Source: Sphingomonas sp. Leaf33 (lineage in GTDB: Bacteria; Pseudomonadota; Alphaproteobacteria; Sphingomonadales; Sphingomonadaceae). From it: a stretch of 64,000 bases of DNA. Positions within the stretch are counted from its first letter, which is position 1; every line of letters starts with the position of its first letter. The notes beneath the pieces are model-generated. The model saw nothing but the letters and a program-made list of their open reading frames with translations. It did not search any database and was not told where the DNA came from. Of this stretch, positions 57,289-64,000 are shown one piece after another. Position numbers and translations under genes: made by a program. The DNA lies in the NCBI RefSeq assembly GCF_001421785.1, contig NZ_LMLB01000001.1, positions 1,938,349 to 2,002,348 on the forward strand. Direction: 5' to 3'.

Positions 57289-58399
57289 CGAAAACCTCCT
57301 TCGGGATATGCGTGATCCGGCAGGCGAGGTCCGCCTCGCCGCTTGCGACGACGTAGTGAGCGCCCCCATCGGCGATGCCGGTCGTGAAGACGACACCGTC
57401 GAGGTACATCAGGTCGCGGATCGGGTCGGTCAGCGCGGGCGCGGGTTCGAGCAGCGGGCTGTGTTCGTTCGCGACGGTTTTCGATGGGTCGTCCCGGTCT
57501 AGGATCGACCAATAGGTGCGGTAGATGCCGACGACGCCCGACGGCTCGACCCCGTGCCATAGCGTCAGCCAGCCGCGATCGGTCAGGACCGGCGGCGTGC
57601 CCCCGCCCATTCGCGCCGTCGCCAGCGTGGCGGCATGGGGGCGGATGCCCGGCGCGTCGTGCGGCTTCCAGTGCAGGGCATCGGGGGATGTCGCCAGATT
57701 GATTGACGGCCCCGCACGCCACTCGCTGTCGGGCGGATAGGCGAAATACAGATCGCCCAGCGGCCGGGTCTGTGCCCAGAACCTGCCCTGCGGCTGGCCC
57801 TCGAAAATCAGCATGTCCTTGTTCTGGTGGTCGAGGACGATCCCCTCCAGCGTCCACTCCATCGCGTCGGTCGAAGTGTAGAGCGTCGTCGAATGCCGCT
57901 CCGGGCTGACCGAACAGGTCGTCATCAGGTAGCGACCATCGACCCGGCTGATCCGCGCGTCCTCGACGCCGTAGCATTGATAGGCCGCGCGCGGCTCGAT
58001 AGCCCGGTCATAATGGATGGCGACGATGTCGAGCCCGTCGGGCGTCATCTCGACCGGCAGCAGCCAGCTGAGCGAAGTCAGCGCCATGACCTTCCACCCG
58101 GCCTGCCGCATCATGAACTTCCGCGGATCCTTGGTATCGACCTGTTCCAACGGCCAGGCGTCTAGCGTGTAGCCGTCGCCCGTCCAGCGGATCGCATGGA
58201 TGTGCCCGTCGTGGATCGGTTTCCGCAGCGCCTCCGCGACACGCACCATCAGGAGCAGATTGCCGTTCGCCAGCCGCGTCATGCCGGGATTGAACGCGCC
58301 CAGCACATAGGTCTCGGCATCGAAATGCCCGCGCAGAGGCGAGCGGCTCAGGTCGATGTCGGCGGGCGTAAAGACCAGCCGGTCGATCGCGAACGTCAT
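57281..58399 (-). CDS. GH130-family glycoside phosphorylase/hydrolase-like protein
   Basis: 372 residues with five-bladed beta-propeller features of glycoside hydrolase family 130: AFNPGMTRLANGNLLLMVRV, YGVEDARISRVDGRYLM and PPVLTDRGWLTLWHG. Members phosphorolyse beta-mannosides; the exact sugar is not predictable here. Its start overlaps the stop of the SDR gene by 4 bp, suggesting a small operon with it. Confidence 0.8.
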   Translation of the reverse strand: MTFAIDRLVFTPADIDLSRSPLRGHFDAETYVLGAFNPGMTRLANGNLLLMVRVAEALRKPIHDGHIHAIRWTGDGYTLDAWPLEQVDTKDPRKFMMRQAGWKVMALTSLSWLLPVEMTPDGLDIVAIHYDRAIEPRAAYQCYGVEDARISRVDGRYLMTTCSVSPERHSTTLYTSTDAMEWTLEGIVLDHQNKDMLIFEGQPQGRFWAQTRPLGDLYFAYPPDSEWRAGPSINLATSPDALHWKPHDAPGIRPHAATLATARMGGGTPPVLTDRGWLTLWHGVEPSGVVGIYRTYWSILDRDDPSKTVANEHSPLLEPAPALTDPIRDLMYLDGVVFTTGIADGGAHYVVASGEADLACRITHIPKEVFAV

Positions 58400-59148
58400 T
58401 CGCCCTCCTGATCGCGCGGGACGATCGTGATCTGCTGGACGACCGTGCGCTGCGGCTGCGTCAGGACATAATGGACGCCGACGGCGATGTCCTCGGCGCG
58501 CAGCATCGTTTGCTTGGCGATCATCTCGCGCTGTTTCTCAGGCGGCAAGTCGGGCTGCTGCATGTCGGCGCCGGTCTTGCCCGGTTCGACCAGCGAGACG
58601 CGGACGCCCTTCGGCCCGACCTCGCGGCGCAGCGCCTCGGCAAAGCCGGCGATGCCCGCCTTGATGCCGGCATAGACGGTCGACCCCGGACCCAGGACAT
58701 GCGCCGACATCGATCCCGTCAGCACCAGATCGGTCGCGCCGGCCTCGATCGCGGCGTGCGCGCTCATCAGGTAGGCGGTGAAATCGGTCGCGATGGCGTA
58801 GCGCACGGCATCCGCGCTCATATCCGTCAGCCCCTCGGCCGCGACGGCGGCATTGATGACGGCAACGTCTATTCCGCCGAGCGCCCGCCCCGCTTCCTCG
58901 AAATAGCGCGCGACCGCGCCGTCTTCGGCCAGGTCGATGCTCGTGCCCTGCCCCTCGCCGACATCCGCGATGCGGTCGAGCGCGTCCTGCAGATGGTGCG
59001 GATCGCGTCCGCAAATGTGCAGGCGCGCGCCTTCGGACGCCAGCAGCACGGCGATCGCGCGACCGATGCCGGTGGTGCCGCCGGTCACGACAACCCGCCG
59101 CCCTTTGAGTGACGTCATGGCGGTATGCGCGTCGGACGCGTCGGTCAT
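58396..59148 (-). CDS. Short-chain dehydrogenase/reductase
   Basis: 250 residues of the classical SDR family: cofactor motif TGGTTGIG, NAAV, catalytic Ser in LTGSMSAH, and YAGIK (YxxxK). The substrate is not predictable. It is translationally coupled with the GH130 gene and may act on a sugar or polyol, an inference from context only. Confidence 0.88.
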   Translation of the reverse strand: MTDASDAHTAMTSLKGRRVVVTGGTTGIGRAIAVLLASEGARLHICGRDPHHLQDALDRIADVGEGQGTSIDLAEDGAVARYFEEAGRALGGIDVAVINAAVAAEGLTDMSADAVRYAIATDFTAYLMSAHAAIEAGATDLVLTGSMSAHVLGPGSTVYAGIKAGIAGFAEALRREVGPKGVRVSLVEPGKTGADMQQPDLPPEKQREMIAKQTMLRAEDIAVGVHYVLTQPQRTVVQQITIVPRDQEGE

Positions 59149-59181
59149 TCTTCGTCTCCCGGGATGTCGGGCAACAAAGGA

Positions 59182-60075
59182 TCAGGCGGGCACCGGTTCC
59201 AGCACTTTGTCGAGCAGGCGCGATATCGCCCTGATCGACGTTGGCTCGTCGAGCGTCGGGGCATGGCCGACCGCAGGCACCGTTACGACATCTGCCCGGC
59301 CGCCCAGCCGCACGCCCATCGCCGCGGCGGTCTTCTCCGACAGGATGTCGGACCGCTCGCCGCGCAGGACCAGCGCCGGTCGTCCGGCCAGCGCATCCAG
59401 CGTCCGCCACATGTCCGGCCCCGCCTCGTTCCCCGGCATCCGGAACGGCTCGGCGATGCGCATGTCATAGTCGAGCACGATGCGACCCGCCGAGTTCAAC
59501 CGGTACAACCGCTTCGCCATCGCAAGCCAGCCCTCGATCGTATAGTCGGGGAACACGTCCGAATTCGCCTCCGCCAGCGCGCGCGCCGCGTGCAGCCAGG
59601 TCGGGTGCCACGTGTTCCTGCCGACATAGCCACGGATGCGCGACAGTCCGGCCGCCTCGATCTCCGGCCCGACGTCGTTCAGCAGCGCGCCGGCGATGCG
59701 ATTGCGCTCGACCGACGCCAGCAGCATCGTCACGATCCCGCCGAGCGACGTGCCGAACGCAACGAAGCGTTCGATCCCCTGATCCTCCAGCAACGCCTCG
59801 ACGTCCTGGAGGTAGGTGAGCGGGACATAGCTCATCGGATCCTTGGCCGACTGGCTCTCGCCCCGGCCGCGAAAATCGAGGGCAAGCACGCGCCAGTCGG
59901 GCGCCAGCCGCTCGGCCAGCGAGGCATAGTCGCGGGCGTTGCGGGTCAGCCCGGGCAGGCACAGGATCAGCGGGCGCCCGTCGCCACCGCCGGTGTAGTC
60001 GCGGTAGTGCAGCCGAAGGCCGTCGCGCGATTCCCAATAGGCGTCGGCATAGGGGCGGTTGCGCTGGTCGGCCAT
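59182..60075 (-). CDS. Alpha/beta hydrolase
   Basis: 297 residues from ATG 60075. Core fold blocks: LILCLPGLTRNARDYASLAERL (oxyanion), nucleophile elbow GTSLGG with Ser, and the catalytic His in VGHAPTLDEP. The substrate is unknown. It starts 18 bp from the divergent SelO start, so the two share one short promoter region. Confidence 0.87.
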   Translation of the reverse strand: MADQRNRPYADAYWESRDGLRLHYRDYTGGGDGRPLILCLPGLTRNARDYASLAERLAPDWRVLALDFRGRGESQSAKDPMSYVPLTYLQDVEALLEDQGIERFVAFGTSLGGIVTMLLASVERNRIAGALLNDVGPEIEAAGLSRIRGYVGRNTWHPTWLHAARALAEANSDVFPDYTIEGWLAMAKRLYRLNSAGRIVLDYDMRIAEPFRMPGNEAGPDMWRTLDALAGRPALVLRGERSDILSEKTAAAMGVRLGGRADVVTVPAVGHAPTLDEPTSIRAISRLLDKVLEPVPA

Positions 60076-60093
60076 GGCCACCCATATCGCGGC

Positions 60094-61443
60094 ATGGCCA
60101 GCAGACTGCAACCGTCACGCGCGATCCTCGATCTGGGCGACGAATTCTACGATCCCGTCGCCGCGGCGGACTTCCCGCAGACGATCCTCCGGTTCCGGAA
60201 CGACCGCGCCGCAGCGGAAGTCGGGCTGGAGGGCTTGAGCGATGCGGCGTGGGTCCGCCATTTCGGCCGGTTCGCGCCTCTGCCCGGCAGCCTCGATCAG
60301 CCGCTGGCGCTGCGCTATCACGGGCACCAGTTCCGCACCTACAACCCCAACATCGGCGATGGCCGCGGCTTCCTGTTCGCGCAGGTACGGGACATGAACG
60401 GACGGCTGATGGACCTTGGCACCAAGGGAACGGGCCAGACGCCGTGGAGCCGGTTCGGTGACGGGCGCCTGACGCTCAAAGGTGGCGTGCGCGAAGTGCT
60501 TGCAACCGAGATGTTGCAAGCACTTGGCGTCGATACCTCGCGCAGTTTCTCGCTGATCGAGACGGGCGAGGCACTGGAGCGCGGTGACGAACCCTCGCCC
60601 ACCCGCTCCGCCGTTCTCGTCCGTCTGAGCCACGGTCATATCCGCATCGGCACCTTCCAACGGCTCGCGTATCTGCGCGATGCGGATACTATGGCGCGGT
60701 TGGTCGATTATGTGCTGGGCAAGCTTTACGGCGAACCCGGCGGCGATCCCGTTCGCCTGCTCCAGCATGTCGTCGCGCGCGCGGCCCGGCTGGCGGCGAG
60801 CTACATGGCGGCGGGGTTCGTCCACGGCGTGCTCAATTCCGACAACATCAACGTGACCGGCGAAAGCTTCGATTACGGCCCCTGGCGCTTCACCCCGACC
60901 TGGGACCCGGGCCATGTCGCGGCCTATTTCGACCATGCGGGGCTCTACGCCTTCGGTCGCCAGCCCGAGGCGATCCATTGGGACGTCATGCAACTGGCCG
61001 TCAGCCTGCGCGTCCTGACCGACGCCGAACCATTGATCGCGGCGCTGGAGGCGTTTCCCGACCTCTATCAGAGCGAAGTCACCGCAGCGCTCCTGTGGCG
61101 GCTTGGTATCATGCCGCGGGGAACGACCGAGGACCGCGCGCTGGTCCAGGCGATCGAACCCGTGCTGCGTGCCACCGAAACGCCGATCGACCGCTTCTTC
61201 TTCGATGCCTTTGGTGGTCGCCTGCCCGATCGCTATGACGAGCCCTTCGCCGGCGTGCGCGCCGCGCTCACCCCCTACCGCCCGCGCAAGTGTCGCAGCG
61301 ACACCTACTGGTCGGGCGAGCCCTGCTCGATGCTGATTGACGAGGTCGAGACGCTCTGGTCGGCGATCGACGAGCGGGACGACTGGGCACCGTTCGACGC
61401 CAAGCTGGCGGCGATCCGCGCGATGGGCGAAGCGCTCGCCTGA
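60094..61443 (+). CDS. selO: Protein adenylyltransferase SelO (YdiU family)
   Basis: 449 residues, pseudokinase fold that transfers AMP to proteins and is tied to redox stress in known members. Typical blocks: PLALRYHGHQFRTYNPNIGDGRGFLFAQV, GTKGTGQTPWSRFGDGRLTLKGGVREVLATEML (pieces), and the metal-binding Asn/Asp region NSDNINVTGESFDYGPW. A little shorter than E. coli SelO. The ATG at 60094 follows the divergent hydrolase closely; a longer open frame upstream overlaps that gene and is ignored. Confidence 0.93.
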   Translation: MASRLQPSRAILDLGDEFYDPVAAADFPQTILRFRNDRAAAEVGLEGLSDAAWVRHFGRFAPLPGSLDQPLALRYHGHQFRTYNPNIGDGRGFLFAQVRDMNGRLMDLGTKGTGQTPWSRFGDGRLTLKGGVREVLATEMLQALGVDTSRSFSLIETGEALERGDEPSPTRSAVLVRLSHGHIRIGTFQRLAYLRDADTMARLVDYVLGKLYGEPGGDPVRLLQHVVARAARLAASYMAAGFVHGVLNSDNINVTGESFDYGPWRFTPTWDPGHVAAYFDHAGLYAFGRQPEAIHWDVMQLAVSLRVLTDAEPLIAALEAFPDLYQSEVTAALLWRLGIMPRGTTEDRALVQAIEPVLRATETPIDRFFFDAFGGRLPDRYDEPFAGVRAALTPYRPRKCRSDTYWSGEPCSMLIDEVETLWSAIDERDDWAPFDAKLAAIRAMGEALA

Positions 61444-61486
61444 CGTTCCCCTTGGCAATCCGCGACTTTCCCGGCAGACACCCGCC

Positions 61487-62914
61487 ATGGCGGGCCAAGA
61501 AATCATTTCTACCGAACCGGCAACCGGCGCGATCCTGTGGCGACGGATGCCCGACGACGTCGACACCGAGGTCGCCCGCGCACGTGAAAGCTGGCCCGCC
61601 TGGGCCTCGCAACCGCTCGCCTACCGCATCGAGACGCTGCGCCGCTTCGCCAACGTCGTGCGCCAGCGAACCGATGCCTTTACCGACCTGATCGCGCGTG
61701 AAACCGGCAAGCCGCTGTGGGATGCGCGGACCGAAGTCGAGGCGGTGATCGCCAAGGTCGACATTTCGGTCACCGCATATTCCGAGCGCACCGGCCAGCG
61801 CCGCAGCGAAACGCCGATGAATGCGCGGATGGCGCTGCGGCACAAGCCGCACGGCGTGCTCGCGGTACTGGGCCCCTATAACTTCCCCGCGCACCTGCCC
61901 AACGGCCACATCGTGCCTGCGCTGCTGGCGGGCAATGCGGTGGTGTTCAAGCCGTCGGAAAAGACGCCGGCCTCGGGCGAATTCCTGGTCCAGTGCCTCC
62001 ATGCCGCCGGCGTGCCGGAGGGCTGCATCCGGCTGGTGGTCGGCGGCGCGGACGAGGGCAAGGCGCTGGCCGCGCATGACGGCATCGACGGACTGCTGTT
62101 CACCGGCTCCGCGCGCACCGGCCTGGCGCTCAACCGCCTCTATGCCGACCGCCCGGAGAAAATCCTGGCGCTCGAGATGGGCGGCAACAATCCGATCGTC
62201 GTCTGGGACCAGCCCGACCTCTATTCCGCGGCCGTGCTGGTCGTGCAGTCCGCGTTCACCACGTCGGGCCAGCGCTGCACCGCAGGTCGCCGGCTGATCG
62301 TCGACGAGCGGCTGGCCGATCCGCTGATCGCCGAGATCGATACGCTGTGCCGCCGGATGATCGTCGGCGAACCGCACGCCGATCCGCAACCGTTCATGGG
62401 CCCGGTGATCGACAACGACACCGCCGACATGCTGACCGAAAGCTTCCTGGCGCTGATGACGATGGGCGGCCGCCCGCTGAAGCACCTCGAACGCCCGATC
62501 GCCGACCGCCCGTTCCTGACGCCGTCGCTGATCGACATGACCGGCGCGCGCGATCGACCCGATGTCGAACTGTTCGGCCCGATCCTGCAGATCCATCGTG
62601 CCAAGACCTACGAGGAGGCACTAAACGAGGCCAATGCGACGCGCTATGGTCTGTCCGCCTCGCTCATCAGCCAGGACCCCAAGCTGTACGATGCGTTCTG
62701 GGCGAACATCCGGGCGGGCATCATCAACTGGAACCGCCCGACCAATGGCGCGGCGTCGAGTGCGCCGTTCGGCGGGATCGGCTGGTCGGGCAACCATCGC
62801 CCGGCGGCCTATTACGCCGCCGACTATTGCGCCTATCCTGTCGCCAGCAACGAGGCCGAGCAGGCCCGCGCGTCGATCGGGATCGGCCTCAGGGATATCG
62901 ACGGAAACCGGTGA
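61487..62914 (+). CDS. astD: Succinylglutamate-semialdehyde dehydrogenase
   Basis: 475 residues, aldehyde dehydrogenase with LGPYNFPAHLPNGHIVPAL and nucleophile Cys in TTSGQRCTAGRR; the AstD subgroup is assigned from these blocks and FGGIGWSGNHRPAAYYAADYC. It converts succinylglutamate semialdehyde to succinylglutamate in arginine degradation. No other ast genes are in the window. Confidence 0.88.
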   Translation: MAGQEIISTEPATGAILWRRMPDDVDTEVARARESWPAWASQPLAYRIETLRRFANVVRQRTDAFTDLIARETGKPLWDARTEVEAVIAKVDISVTAYSERTGQRRSETPMNARMALRHKPHGVLAVLGPYNFPAHLPNGHIVPALLAGNAVVFKPSEKTPASGEFLVQCLHAAGVPEGCIRLVVGGADEGKALAAHDGIDGLLFTGSARTGLALNRLYADRPEKILALEMGGNNPIVVWDQPDLYSAAVLVVQSAFTTSGQRCTAGRRLIVDERLADPLIAEIDTLCRRMIVGEPHADPQPFMGPVIDNDTADMLTESFLALMTMGGRPLKHLERPIADRPFLTPSLIDMTGARDRPDVELFGPILQIHRAKTYEEALNEANATRYGLSASLISQDPKLYDAFWANIRAGIINWNRPTNGAASSAPFGGIGWSGNHRPAAYYAADYCAYPVASNEAEQARASIGIGLRDIDGNR

Positions 62915-63002
62915 TTTCGCCCCGGCGGACAAACTTTCCTACCGCCGACCCAAGCATCGCTGGTTTGCGAGCCGGCGCGACCGGCCCCATCTCGCCGACA
63001 TC

Positions 63003-63791
63003 ATGGCGACCCTTCTCGATCCCATCGCCCGCGGGCGTGTCATCCTTGTCGGCGCAGGCCCCGGCGACCCCGGTCTGCTGACCGTCCGAGCGGTCGAGGC
63101 GCTGAAATCCGCCGATGTGGTCGTCCACGACGGCTTGATCGATCCGCGCGTGCTCGATATCGCGCCGCCGACCGCGCACCGCATCTCGGTGGCCAAGCAA
63201 CGCAACCGGCACACGCTGCCGCAGGAGGGCATCAACGCCCTAATTCTCGCGCACGTCCGGCTGGGACAGGTCGTCGTGCGGTTGAAGGGCGGCGATCCCT
63301 TCATCTTCGGTCGCGGCGGTGAGGAAGTCGAGGCGGTGCGTGACGCCGGCCTGCCGGTCGAGGTCATCCCGGGCGTGTCGGCGGCACTCGGCTGCGCAGC
63401 CGAGGCGATGCTGCCGCTGACGCACCGCGACTGGTCGTCGGCGGTCAGCTTCGTCGCCGGCCAGTGCAAGGGTTTGAACGAGCAGGACTGGTCGGGCCTG
63501 GCCGGCAAGGGCCGGACACTCGTCATCTACATGGGCGTCGCGACCTGCACCGCGATCGCCGACAAGCTGATGGCGGACGGCGTCGCCCCCGACATGCCCG
63601 TCGCGGTGCTGGAGAAGGGCACGCTGACCAGCCACCGTGCCCTGCGCACGCTGCTGGCCGATCTTGGCGACATGGTCGTGCGTGAGAGCGTCGGCAGCCC
63701 GGCGATCATCGTCGTCGGCGAGGTCGTGCTGCTGGCGGACGCCGATGACCGGCTCGGCAAACTTGCCGCCCAGGCCGAGGTTCTGGCGTGA
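63003..63791 (+). CDS. cobA: Uroporphyrinogen-III C-methyltransferase
   Basis: 262 residues, makes precorrin-2 for siroheme (and B12). SUMT blocks: VILVGAGPGDPGLLTVRA, VVRLKGGDPFIFGRGGEE, VIPGVSAALG and LTHRD. The next gene overlaps it by 4 bp; the cobA-DUF2849-sulfite reductase order in alphaproteobacteria suggests siroheme for sulfur assimilation here. Confidence 0.95.
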   Translation: MATLLDPIARGRVILVGAGPGDPGLLTVRAVEALKSADVVVHDGLIDPRVLDIAPPTAHRISVAKQRNRHTLPQEGINALILAHVRLGQVVVRLKGGDPFIFGRGGEEVEAVRDAGLPVEVIPGVSAALGCAAEAMLPLTHRDWSSAVSFVAGQCKGLNEQDWSGLAGKGRTLVIYMGVATCTAIADKLMADGVAPDMPVAVLEKGTLTSHRALRTLLADLGDMVVRESVGSPAIIVVGEVVLLADADDRLGKLAAQAEVLA

Positions 63792-64000
63792 AGCTGTTGA
63801 CCGGAAACGATCTTGCCAGCGGCGACGTCGTCTGGTGGACCGGCCGCGATTGGTCGCGCCACGTCGAGGATGCCGCGGATGTGGCGGACGGCGGCGAGAG
63901 CATCGGCCGGGCCGAGGAGGGCGCGCGCCGCGTCACCGGCCCGTACGTGATCGATGCCGCTGCGACGCCTCAGGGTCCCCGCCCCGCTCACATCAAGGAC
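63788..64000 (+). CDS. DUF2849-like protein, cut by window end
   Basis: First 71 codons only, from a GTG that overlaps the cobA stop (GTGA). It reads VKLLTGNDLASGDVVWWTG, resembling the small DUF2849 proteins often found between cobA and sulfite reductase in alphaproteobacteria. The rest lies outside the window. Confidence 0.7.
   Translation, partial: MKLLTGNDLASGDVVWWTGRDWSRHVEDAADVADGGESIGRAEEGARRVTGPYVIDAAATPQGPRPAHIKD

Overview
The window is 64 kb of GC-rich chromosome that looks like a Sphingomonas-type alphaproteobacterium. This is an inference from gene content and repeats: a TonB receptor/B12 uptake operon, an RcnB-like Arg/Asp-rich secreted protein, a WalW-like deacetylase, alphaproteobacterial tRNAs, and two palindromic repeats of the kind common in sphingomonad genomes (9231-9304 and 16328-16395).

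Layout. 36-4838: histidine utilisation (hutH, hutI leftward; hutF, hutC rightward) around a short divergent promoter with a HutC-like operator. 4835-9650: a leftward cobalamin uptake operon (btuB-btuF-btuC-btuD) behind a cobalamin riboswitch. 9679-16318: maleylacetoacetate isomerase, divergent from a tripartite RND efflux operon. 16405-20902: a small acidic protein, an orphan 2Fe-2S subunit, an RcnB-like protein, a prolyl-4-hydroxylase-like oxygenase and recJ. 21011-28424: tRNA-Glu, then hexuronate catabolism (ketoglutaric semialdehyde dehydrogenase, uxaA, uxaC, uxuB-like reductase, LacI regulator). 28457-35270: malate synthase G with a divergent LysR regulator, a Kef-type antiporter and a large secreted zinc metalloprotease.

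35397-53069 is a genomic island of about 17.7 kb integrated in tRNA-Pro(UGG). Its ends are a perfect 20-bp direct repeat of the tRNA 3' end. It carries a tyrosine recombinase, a MobA/MobL-like relaxase with an early stop, a DEDDh exonuclease and hypothetical genes. Its main cargo is a type I restriction-modification operon (hsdR-hsdS-NYN-hsdM) with a NYN-family nuclease embedded between hsdS and hsdM and a half-sized, single-TRD HsdS. It also has a decayed serine recombinase, an AAA+ ATPase/subtilisin-like protease pair and a two-TM membrane protein. The NYN gene inside the restriction operon and the ATPase-protease pair are the best candidates for new biology. They look like anti-phage defence, but function is inferred.

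53081-64000 is core genome again: tRNA-Ile2/Met(CAU), a polysaccharide deacetylase, a histidine kinase with a degenerate ATPase domain, an Lrp/AsnC regulator, tRNA-Met, a 2'-5' RNA ligase-like protein, a GH130 protein, an SDR, an alpha/beta hydrolase, SelO, an AstD-like dehydrogenase, the siroheme methyltransferase CobA and the start of a DUF2849-like gene cut by the window end.
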